31,194 bases of DNA from a virus, in the IMG/VR virus record IMGVR_UViG_3300030329_001991, positions 1 to 31,194 of that record, one strand, 5' to 3'. The position numbers were made by a program, and so were the translations under genes. Below, one piece after another: positions 8,328-16,600 of the stretch (position 1 is its first letter; every line of letters starts with the position of its first letter). Under the pieces are notes generated by a model. The model made no database searches, was not told the origin of the DNA, and saw only the letters and a program-made list of their open reading frames with translations.

Positions 8328-9533
8328 ATGGCAGAAGAAATTAAAGCAAAAGTTGTAGAGACAGAAGAATTGTCTATACAAGAAAAAGAAGAAGTGGTAC
8401 AGAAAAACTCAGGTTTTGACGAAGAATCTGGTATGTACAAAGTAGATTTAACACAACCTCCAAAACAAGAAGAAACAAAAGAAGAGCCAGTACAAGAAGC
8501 TCCTGCTGAAGAAGCTGTTGAGGAAGTTGTTGAAGAAAAATCTGAAGAAAAAGAAGAGGAAGTCGCAGAAGAATCAATAATTGAAGAAATTACAAATGAA
8601 GAAGATACAACTGACGATCCAGGAGTGGAAGGAAGCATTGAGGCTACCGACGCCACACCGGAACAAGAAGAAGTATTACAGAAAACAGAAACACAAGAAC
8701 AAGTAGATTATCCTGAAAATATTCAAGAACTAGTTAAGTTTATGAATGAAACAGGGGGTACTCTTGAAGATTATGTTGCATTAAATAAGGATTACGATAA
8801 GTTTGGGCAAATGGATTTACTCCATGAATATTATACTCAAACAAAACCACATTTAACTGCAGATGAAATTGTGTTTTTAATTGATGATAAGTTTTCTTAT
8901 GATAAAGAAGTAGACGACCCTAAAGATATTAAAAGGAAAGAATTATCTTTTAAAGAAGAAGTTGCGCAAGCAAAAAATCATTTAAATCAATTAAAAGATA
9001 GTTATTATAGAGAAATTAAAGGAGGTTCAAGGTTAACACCTGAAGCCCAAAAAGCTATGGATTTTTTTAATAGATATAATGAAGAATCTGAAGCTAATAA
9101 AAAAATAACACAATCTCAGAGAGATGTGTTTAACAATGAAACCAATTCGCTTTTTAACGATAAGTTCAAAGGTTTTGAATACAACGTAGGAGAAAAGAGA
9201 TTTAGGTTTAATGTGAAGAATGTAAATGAGGTTAGAGAAAACCAGAGCGACATCAATAACTTTACTAAGAAGTTCTTAGATAAAGAAAATAAGATGGCTG
9301 ATGCTCCTGGCTATCACAAAGCTTTATTTACCGCGATGAATTCCGACGCTATTGCTCAACACTTTTATGAGCAGGGAAAATCAGATGCTATTAAAGAATC
9401 TGTTAAAACTGCAAAAAATATCAACATGGACCCACGGTCAGCGCACCAAGAGGTAGAAGTTGGTGGTATAAAAGCAAGAGTTATTAGTGGAGATGATTTG
9501 TCTGGAATTAAACTAAAATTAAAAAACTATTAA
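8328..9533 (+). CDS. Scaffolding protein (acidic, capsid assembly)
   Basis: The protein has 401 residues and sits between portal and capsid genes, the classic scaffold slot. Residues about 1-125 are extremely rich in Glu, Pro, Val and Thr (EEAVEEVVEEKSEEKEEEV) and should be disordered. Residues 130-380 are helical and charged, with an EEVAQAKNHLNQLKDSYYRE segment. The end carries a small Gly/Val stretch and a basic KLKLKNY terminus, as expected for capsid binding. It would form the transient core of the prohead and be expelled or digested before packaging. No protease domain is visible in it. The strong GAA bias of the acidic part creates false Ser-rich reading frames on the other strand. Confidence 0.8.
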   Translation: MAEEIKAKVVETEELSIQEKEEVVQKNSGFDEESGMYKVDLTQPPKQEETKEEPVQEAPAEEAVEEVVEEKSEEKEEEVAEESIIEEITNEEDTTDDPGVEGSIEATDATPEQEEVLQKTETQEQVDYPENIQELVKFMNETGGTLEDYVALNKDYDKFGQMDLLHEYYTQTKPHLTADEIVFLIDDKFSYDKEVDDPKDIKRKELSFKEEVAQAKNHLNQLKDSYYREIKGGSRLTPEAQKAMDFFNRYNEESEANKKITQSQRDVFNNETNSLFNDKFKGFEYNVGEKRFRFNVKNVNEVRENQSDINNFTKKFLDKENKMADAPGYHKALFTAMNSDAIAQHFYEQGKSDAIKESVKTAKNINMDPRSAHQEVEVGGIKARVISGDDLSGIKLKLKNY

Positions 9534-9546
9534 AAATTAAAACAAA

Positions 9547-10974
9547 ATGGCAACAAACGTTTCATTTGCTGGCCCGGTGGCCGGCAGTATAGTTACTCCT
9601 GCAGCTCAACAAATGACGCTTGCGAGTAATTATTTAAATTTTCATACAGGTGGTGTAAACTGGGCACAACAGTATTTACCTGAACTGTATGCTCAAGAAG
9701 TTGAAAGATATGGCAACAGATCTGTTTCTTCATTCTTGAGAATGGTAGGTGCTGAAATGCCTATGGCTTCTGATCAAGTTATTTGGTCTGAGCAGGGTAG
9801 ATTGCACTTAGCTTATAATGGTGTATGTAACACTGATGTAAGTACAATTGGAACTATAACAGGTATTGACTCTGGTACTACTGAAGCTCACGCTATCAGA
9901 AAAGGAGCTACATTAGTATGTGTTATTGGTACTGTTGTATTTAAAGCTTATGTTACTGCAGGTATAGAAGCTTCAACTAGCTCTATTTCAATTAAGCCTT
10001 ACGGCGCTGAAAATGTAGATGACCTATCTGGAATTGCAGACGATAACTTAGCAATTAAATTCTTTGTTTATGGTTCTGAATTCGGCAAAGGTTCTGCTAG
10101 CATGACTGAATCTGTAGAGCCTGTGTTCAAATCTTTCACTAACAAACCAATGATTATCAAAGATCACTTTGAAATTTCTGGTTCTGATACTGCTCAAATT
10201 GGGTGGGTTGAAGTAAGTGGTGAATCTGGACAATCAGGTTACTTATGGTACATGAAGGCTGAAGGAGATACTAGAGTAAGATATGAAGACTATTTAGAAA
10301 TGAGTATGATTGAAGCAGAAAAATCAGTTGCATCTGCACACGCAGACGTTCCTGTTGGATCTGAAGGTTTATTATCTGCAATTGCAAACAGAGGTATCGT
10401 AGCAACGAATCAATTTGATTCTTCTACTCCTGCTGCTGACAAACTTGCTGAGTTTGACTTATTATTAAAAGAGTTAGACAAGCAAGGTTCAATTGAAGAG
10501 AATATGATGTTCTTAGATAGAGACGCTAATCTTTACATTGACGATTTACTTGCGGGATTAAACCCACATGTAACTGGTGGTGTTAATTACGGTGTATTTG
10601 AAAACTCTGCTGACATGGCTCTTAATTTAGGGTTTACTGGATTTAGAAGAGGTTCTTATGACTTTTACAAAACTGACTGGAAATATCTTAATGATGCTTC
10701 TACAAGAGGTTTAGTAGGTGGATTAAAAGGACTTTTAGTACCTGCTGGTACATCTTCAGTTTATGACCAACAATTAGGTAAAAACGTTAGGAGACCTTTC
10801 TTACACGTAAGATATAGAGCTTCTGAAATGGATGATAGAAGAATGAAATCATGGATTACTGGTTCTGTAGGTGGAGCATCTACAACTGGTGTTGACAAGA
10901 TGGAAATTCACTATCTTTCTGAAAGATGTTTAGTAACACAAGCTGCTAACAACTTTATCAGATTTGATTCTTAA
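9547..10974 (+). CDS. Major capsid protein
   Basis: The protein has 475 residues, right after the scaffold. It has the composition of a capsid protein (Gly, Ala, Ser, Val; few Cys) and no signal peptide. N terminus: Ala/Gly-rich arm, then QMTLASNYLNFHTGGVNW and YAQEVERYGNRSVSSFLRMV, leading into beta-rich domains; the C terminus has FLHVRYRASEMDDRRMKSW and IHYLSERCLVTQAANNFIRF. Codon choice differs from its neighbours (more C-ending codons such as AAC, GAC, TTC), consistent with very high expression, and a strong hairpin terminator follows. It would form the icosahedral shell, presumably with the HK97 fold, which cannot be read directly. From memory similar proteins are annotated as capsid in uncultured marine phages. 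Confidence 0.85.
   Translation: MATNVSFAGPVAGSIVTPAAQQMTLASNYLNFHTGGVNWAQQYLPELYAQEVERYGNRSVSSFLRMVGAEMPMASDQVIWSEQGRLHLAYNGVCNTDVSTIGTITGIDSGTTEAHAIRKGATLVCVIGTVVFKAYVTAGIEASTSSISIKPYGAENVDDLSGIADDNLAIKFFVYGSEFGKGSASMTESVEPVFKSFTNKPMIIKDHFEISGSDTAQIGWVEVSGESGQSGYLWYMKAEGDTRVRYEDYLEMSMIEAEKSVASAHADVPVGSEGLLSAIANRGIVATNQFDSSTPAADKLAEFDLLLKELDKQGSIEENMMFLDRDANLYIDDLLAGLNPHVTGGVNYGVFENSADMALNLGFTGFRRGSYDFYKTDWKYLNDASTRGLVGGLKGLLVPAGTSSVYDQQLGKNVRRPFLHVRYRASEMDDRRMKSWITGSVGGASTTGVDKMEIHYLSERCLVTQAANNFIRFDS
9568..9585 (+). promoter_or_regulatory. GC-rich stem-loop just inside the capsid gene start
   Basis: GCTGGCC (9568-9574) pairs with GGCCGGC (9579-9585), with one G-U pair, around the loop CGGT. 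It begins 21 bases after the A of the ATG, in codons 8-13. The codons used there (GGC CCG GTG GCC GGC) are rare in this AT-rich phage, which suggests selection on the RNA. A role in translation start or mRNA stability is inferred. Confidence 0.35.
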
Positions 10975-10984
10975 CAATTAATTT

Positions 10985-11016
10985 AAGGGGATGGGTGCTC
11001 CGGCACCCTGACCTTT
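10985..11016 (+). terminator. Rho-independent terminator after the capsid gene
   Basis: GGGTGC (10993-10998), the loop TCCG (10999-11002) and GCACCC (11003-11008) form a perfect 6-bp stem closed by a C(UCCG)G tetraloop of the stable UNCG class. Outer AAGG/CCTT pairs (10985-10988 with 11012-11015) extend it across a small internal loop. T-rich sequence follows but there is no uninterrupted T run, so termination may be partial. It lies in the 67-base gap after the capsid gene and probably sets capsid mRNA levels apart from downstream genes. Confidence 0.7.
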
Positions 11017-11041
11017 ATTATAACTTTTATTATATTATATT

Positions 11042-11836
11042 ATGGAAAAAACAAAACAAAAACAACCAGTTGAAAAGGTTGTTAAAAAACCTGTAGAGGT
11101 TAAAAAACCTGTAGAGGTTAAAAAACAATACAAAGATAAAGTGTATGAATTAAATTTAAATCAAACACCTATTGTATATGTATTAAGAAGTAGAGGGCTT
11201 TTTTGGTTTGATGAGGCTCTTGGTTATGAAAGAGAAATGAAATATTGTGAAAATCAAAAAACAATATTTGTTGATGAAATGAAAGGACCAGAAAGATTAA
11301 GTCATATTGTTTTTAGAGATGGACAATTATATGTCCCAAAAGAAAAGCAAACATTACAAAATTTTTTAGATTTACACCCTTGGAATGGGACTAAATTTAA
11401 AGAATATAATCCTGTAAAAATTGCTGAAAATGATATGCAATATCTTGAAGCTGAAATTCATGCATTAAACACAGCCCAAACGCTGGAAGTTGATAGAATG
11501 GAAGCTATATTAAGATCAGAGTTTGGAAATAAGGTATCTAGCATGAGTTCTAAGGAGATAAAAAGAGATTGCTTACTATTTGCTAGGCAAAATCCTTACT
11601 TGTTCTTAGAATTAGCGAATGATGAAAACATAAATATTAGGAATGTTGGAATCAAGGCTGTTGAAATGGGTATAATTAAGTTATCAAATGACCAAAGAAC
11701 ATTTATGTGGGGTACAAATGATAGAAAACTTATGACAGTACCATTTGATGAAAATCCATATTCTGCTTTAGCTGCATACTTTAAAACCGACGAAGGTATT
11801 GAAGTATATCAAACTATTGAGAAAAAACTAAAGTAA
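11042..11836 (+). CDS. Conserved protein of the virion module, function unknown
   Basis: The protein has 264 residues. The first 30 are Lys/Val/Pro/Glu-rich and include KKPVEV twice in tandem, likely a disordered tail. Residues 35-110 contain beta-like stretches (YELNLNQTPIVYVLRSRGLFWF, VFRDGQLYVPKEKQTLQNFL) and LHPWNG; residues 120-264 are mainly helical, with a repeat-like NIRNVGIKAVEMGII. It lies between the capsid gene and the adaptors, and is set off on both sides by hairpin terminators, so its dosage may differ from both. From memory relatives occur after the capsid gene in marine phages. A minor head or head-completion protein is plausible. I do not recognise a characterised family. 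Confidence 0.7.
   Translation: MEKTKQKQPVEKVVKKPVEVKKPVEVKKQYKDKVYELNLNQTPIVYVLRSRGLFWFDEALGYEREMKYCENQKTIFVDEMKGPERLSHIVFRDGQLYVPKEKQTLQNFLDLHPWNGTKFKEYNPVKIAENDMQYLEAEIHALNTAQTLEVDRMEAILRSEFGNKVSSMSSKEIKRDCLLFARQNPYLFLELANDENINIRNVGIKAVEMGIIKLSNDQRTFMWGTNDRKLMTVPFDENPYSALAAYFKTDEGIEVYQTIEKKLK
11081..11126 (+). repeat. 18-nt in-frame tandem repeat
   Basis: GTTAAAAAACCTGTAGAG occurs at 11081-11098 and again, identically, at 11099-11116. A third, partial copy (10 bases) follows to 11126. It encodes the doubled KKPVEV in the flexible N terminus of the 264-residue protein. Perfect identity points to a recent duplication or ongoing slippage. Confidence 0.9.
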
Positions 11837-11843
11837 ACAAATG

Positions 11844-11878
11844 TAGGTAGAGGCCTGCTTTTGTGGGCCTTTAACCTA
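11844..11878 (+). terminator. Hairpin terminator after the 264-residue gene
   Basis: TAGGTAGAGGCC (11844-11855) folds back on GGCCTTTAACCTA (11866-11878): GGCC with GGCC, AGAGG/CCTTT with a G-U pair, and TAGGT with ACCTA across one bulged base, with a 10-base loop containing TTTT. It fills most of the 55-base gap between the 264- and 230-residue genes. There is no long T run after it, so read-through into the adaptor genes is likely. Confidence 0.6.
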
Positions 11879-11891
11879 TAATAAAAATATA

Positions 11892-12584
11892 ATGGCAGTA
11901 AACGTAAACACAGTATACCAAAGGGTATTAGCTATAACAAATAAAGAACAACGAGGTTATATAACGCCTCAGGAATTTAATACATTTGCAAATCAAGTAC
12001 AATTAGATATACTTGAGCAATACTTTTATGATTTAAATCAATTTGGAAGAGTTCCTGGTAACCATAGCGAATACGCCGATATGCTCGCTATAATAGAAGA
12101 AAAAATAAGTTTATTTGAAAAAACAAATCAAACTGTAACTAGCGGGACAACTTTACCCGCTGATTTATATAGATTAGGCTCTATCGTATTTAACGGCGCA
12201 GAGGCTGAATCCATGACTCAAAAAGATTATCTATATATAACACAATCACAATTAGTAAAACCAACAAACGATTTCCCTATGTATATTAGAGACGCTTCTG
12301 GCGTTAAAGTATATGGATCTAATGCCGCAGGGGCAATTGAACAAAAAACAAGTGGTGTATCTTGTAATTATATTAAAGAACCAACAACCGTTTCTTGGGC
12401 TGCTAATAGTACAACTGGTTTATACGATTCAGCATCATCTGTTAATTTCGAATTACATGAATCAGAAGAAACAGAAATAGTAATAAAAATATTAGCATTA
12501 GCTGGGATAGCATTAAAAGATAATTCTATATATGCAATGGCTAGTGGAGAAGACACTAAAAACGTATCACAAGAAAAATCATAA
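11892..12584 (+). CDS. Head-tail adaptor/connector-like protein
   Basis: The protein has 230 residues. N terminus: VNTVYQRVLAITNKEQRGYI, TPQEFNTFANQVQLDILEQY, then YADMLAIIEEKISLFEKTNQ, helices typical, as I recall, of a marine phage family found between capsid and tail tube genes. The middle, LPADLYRLGSIVFNG, is a short beta part, and the end is helical (ETEIVIKILALAGIALKDN). The LPADLYRLGSI element (P.D...L..I) recalls the gp4-like / gp11-like adaptors that seat on the portal. It is translated just ahead of the 365-residue protein (gap 3 bases). The adaptor role is inferred from synteny and pattern; the exact ring cannot be told. Confidence 0.6.
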   Translation: MAVNVNTVYQRVLAITNKEQRGYITPQEFNTFANQVQLDILEQYFYDLNQFGRVPGNHSEYADMLAIIEEKISLFEKTNQTVTSGTTLPADLYRLGSIVFNGAEAESMTQKDYLYITQSQLVKPTNDFPMYIRDASGVKVYGSNAAGAIEQKTSGVSCNYIKEPTTVSWAANSTTGLYDSASSVNFELHESEETEIVIKILALAGIALKDNSIYAMASGEDTKNVSQEKS

Positions 12585-12587
12585 TAA

Positions 12588-13685
12588 ATGGCACTCATAA
12601 ATCAAACACATTATCAGTATTATACGCCAGGACAAAAGTTTACAGCGACTGCAAACCAAACTGAGTTTTTATTAACATTAGATCCCTTGCCAACGGCTGA
12701 ATCAAAATTTATTGTTTTTATTAACAATATAGAGGTAGATGATGATTTATATACTTATTCCCAAACCGGAGGTAATGCAGGTAAAGTAATATTTTCTGCT
12801 GGTAGAACAGTTGGTGATATTGTTGAAGTTAAATTAATAAATCCCATTATTTCTGGTAATTATAGATATATATCTTTATCAAATATAGTTACTAATTTTA
12901 TGATTTCATATGTTGGTCAAGATAAAATAATTCCTAAAATAAAAAGGGCAGATGTATTATTCCATGCTAAGAGAGGAATACAAGAATTTAGTTATGATAT
13001 ATCTAAGGTTGAAAAAATACAAGAAATTGAAATACCGGATAGCTTGGCAATGGTTATGCCACAAGACTATGTGGATTATGTACAAATTTCACGCATAGAT
13101 GATGTTGGATATGAACATGTTTTATACCCCGCAAGATTTACATCAATACCATCTGAATCTATAGCTCAAGATAGTGATGCTGGGTATTTATATGATAATG
13201 ATGATAGTTTATTAACACAAGTACCGGCTACACAAACTAGATTTAAAGAAGCTACTAATACAACTATTGATGATTCTTTAGATAATATAAATACTGTTAA
13301 TGAAAGACATGATGAATATGGAAGAAGATTTGGTATAAATCCTGAATTAGCTTCTAAAAATGGTCAGTATCTAATTGATGAAATAAATGGTAAAATACAT
13401 TTTAGCTCTGATTTAGTTGGAAAAATTATAACCTTAAAATACATATCTGACGGTATGGGTACTGATGCTGAAATGCGCGTCCATAAATTAGCAGAAGAAG
13501 CAATATATAAGCATATTGTTTATTCAATTGTTAGTTCAAGAGTGAACTTCCCTGAATATATTGTGCATAGATATAAAAGAGATAGGTTTGCGGCAATGAG
13601 AACAGCTAAATTACGTTTAGCTAATCTTAATCCACGCGAGCTTGCACAAGTAATGAGAAATAAATCCAAAGTAATAAAACACTAA
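12588..13685 (+). CDS. Tail tubular/adaptor-like protein with N-terminal beta domain
   Basis: The protein has 365 residues. Residues about 8-85 (TPGQKFTATANQTEFLLTLD, FIVFINNIEVDDDLYTYSQT, GKVIFSAGRTVGDIVEVKLI) look like the small beta-sandwich found in T7-like tail fibres and decoration regions. Residues about 105-365 look like a T7 gp11 / P22 gp4-type adaptor: RADVLFHAKRGIQEFSYDIS, a beta part with ALAMVMP-like spacing (DSLAMVMPQDYVDYVQISRI) and a C-terminal helical pair (EMRVHKLAEEAIYKHIVYSI). It would form a ring of the short tail between portal adaptor and nozzle. The gene is 3 bases from both neighbours, so it is tightly coupled. The fusion of a fibre-like beta domain to an adaptor is noteworthy. 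Confidence 0.6.
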   Translation: MALINQTHYQYYTPGQKFTATANQTEFLLTLDPLPTAESKFIVFINNIEVDDDLYTYSQTGGNAGKVIFSAGRTVGDIVEVKLINPIISGNYRYISLSNIVTNFMISYVGQDKIIPKIKRADVLFHAKRGIQEFSYDISKVEKIQEIEIPDSLAMVMPQDYVDYVQISRIDDVGYEHVLYPARFTSIPSESIAQDSDAGYLYDNDDSLLTQVPATQTRFKEATNTTIDDSLDNINTVNERHDEYGRRFGINPELASKNGQYLIDEINGKIHFSSDLVGKIITLKYISDGMGTDAEMRVHKLAEEAIYKHIVYSIVSSRVNFPEYIVHRYKRDRFAAMRTAKLRLANLNPRELAQVMRNKSKVIKH

Positions 13686-13688
13686 AGT

Positions 13689-16600
13689 ATGCCAGAAATT
13701 AAAAATGCTTTTATCCAAGGTAAAATGAATAAAGACCTTGATGAAAGATTAATTCCTAATGGTGAATATAGAGACGCACTAAATGTTGACGTTGATTTTT
13801 CAGACGGCAGCAGTGTAGGCGCCCTAAAAAATATTAAAGGGACTACACAGAGAGATTCTATATCCCTGTCGTCAGCTACATGTATAGGTAATGTTAAAGA
13901 TACTGAAAATAGTAAAATATATTGGTTTATAACATCTTCCGCAAAAGATTTAATATCTGAGTGGAATTATTCAACAAACGCATATGATACAATATTAGTT
14001 GACAGCGGCAGTGTATTAAATTTTAATACTAATAATTTAATAACAGGTGCAAATGTTATTGACGGTATATTATACTTTACAGATAACTTAAATGAACCAA
14101 GACAAGTAGATATTGAATATTGGAGGAGCCAAACATCTGGTTCTACTGGTACAAGCACTGGATTAACAGCGGAAAGAATAACTGTTATTAAAAAATCACC
14201 TTTAGCCGCTCCAACACTAAGTATGAGTAGTTCTACAAGGGGAGGAACTGGTACAGCAGGAGGTAATACAGTAACTTGTAGTATAGATTTATCTGCTTCA
14301 GCAGGTAGTGATTTACAAAATGCAAAAGATGCAGGGACTACTGTTAGCGGTACTTTTAGTGCAGATCCAAATTATCAAGCTAATGATATTATAATATTTA
14401 GTTTTGATTTCTCTGCTTCAGATGGTGAAATAACAAAAACAGAAGCTAGAATAAAAATGGCATCAAATTATGATGGTGGTACAGGTTTTTCAGGCGCTGA
14501 AATATTAACAATAAGCAAACAAGTTAGAGGGGCCGCTGTTGCTTACACATGTTTACTGCAAGAAGACGACCCTCTTTTTGAAAGAAAATTTCCAAGATTT
14601 TCATATAGATATAAATATAATAATGGACAATATTCTTGTTTAGCTCCATTTTCTAATCCAGCATTTTTACCTGATTCAACAGTAGGCAGTGGTACTGGGT
14701 TTGAATATAATGCAGAAGATGGATATAACAAATCAATGGTTAATACATTACGTGCATTAACATTACAAAATTTAGACAGCAATGTTCATGCTGATGTTGA
14801 TGAAATTGATATAATCTATAGGGAATCTGTTGGTACAAACGTTTATATTGTAGATACAATTAAAAGACAATCAAATGGTAGTTTAGCAACCACATTTGAA
14901 GTTAAAGATGAACAAATATTTAAAGTTTTACCTTCAAATCAATTATTAAGATTATTTGATAGTGTTCCTAAAAAAGCAAAAGCACAAGATGTAAGTGCGA
15001 ATAGATTAATATATGGTAATTATACACATCAATTTGACTTACCTGTTGCACCTGTAGCATTTGAAGTGGGATTAAGAAATAGATATGACCCTACTGATTC
15101 AAATAGAAATGAAAGACAATCTATAAAATCAAATAGAACATATCAAATTGGTGTTGTATATATGGATTTATATGGTAGACAAACACCTGTTTTAACAGAT
15201 AAAACTGGTATTATAAAAGTACCACAAGGGCAAGCTAAAAATATGACCCAATTAACTGCAAAAATAACAACATCTGCACCGGCGTTTGCAACAAACTATA
15301 GATATTTTATTAAAGAAATATCATCTTTACAATATAATTTATGTGCAGATAGTTTTTATCAAGATGATCAGGGATATGTATATGTATCATTTCCTTCTGC
15401 AGAAATAAATAAAGTTGATATTGATGATATATTAATATTAAAAAAGAAAACAGGTAATGACCCTTCCGATATTACAGATAAATTTAAAGTATTAGATAAA
15501 CTAACAACACCTCCGCAGTTTTTAGCAAAGCCATTAAGAGAATATTATACCCCAACAACATTTACATTTAGTAAAGATTACGAACAAGACCATGACCAAA
15601 CAACAATAAAGCCGGGCTCTACTCCTGTTCCAGATAGAAATAGAGTGACTATTAGGGATATGCACAATAAGGGTGAATTAAAAGTAGCCAGCGCAAGTGC
15701 AACAATGGGTAGCTCTGATAGAGGTGTTTCAAAAGACGCTTTTTCAGCTGTATCAACAGGTAAAAAAGTAAAATTTATTTGTGGTGATACTGAAAGTAAA
15801 GTTTATGAAATAAAATCTAGAGAACTAAATCTTTCTGATGACGATGATATTGAATTACATTTTACAGAAGAATTTGGTACTGATGTTATAGGTTTATATG
15901 AAGATTATGTTGCTAATCCTCTTACAACTGCTTTAAGACCAGGTGTAAAATTAGTGGGTGTTAAAGAAGAAGATGAATCTGGTAAAGCAGAATTTGAAGG
16001 TAGGTTCTTTTTAAAATTAAAAGCTGATACTAATCTAATTGCCGAGCTTAAAGGTAGCGTAACTAATACAGAAAATTTAAATGCAATTAGTACAATATCT
16101 TTAGATGGTGACCAAGCTGATAATGACCCAAGAGCTCTACATGTATTTACTGGGGGTAATGCAGGGGAAAACACAAGTAGCTCAACCGTTAGAGACGCTG
16201 CCCCGACTGCAGGTGGTTGGACATCACCAAATAATAATGCAAGTGCTACTGGTACGCCTGGGTGGCAAAATAGTGCCCACGGCTCTGTGCTTGTTGCTAA
16301 TCCATATCATTTTTCAATAAGAACAGATAAGTCATATGGGGATGCTGATTCGGATTATGGGGCGCACCCATTTTTACAAAATTTAAAAGCAGGTAATTTT
16401 TTAAAATTTGACAATACAGCTACTGCAGATACAAATTATTATAAGATTGAAAGAGTATACCAATATGATGAAAATTATGATAGTAGTACAAGAAGAGTAT
16501 ATGGTATAGGGTTAGATACAAATCTAAGCCAAACATTAAGAAGACAAGGAGATGATGGGGATGCTAATACTATGCAAATGACTGTATATGAAATTGATAG

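Noticed and set aside
8303-8656. Minus-strand Ser-rich frame of 117 residues
   Set aside because: It is the complement of the Glu-rich scaffold N terminus (GAA/GAG read backwards as TTC/CTC); it has no domain pattern and no operon partner.
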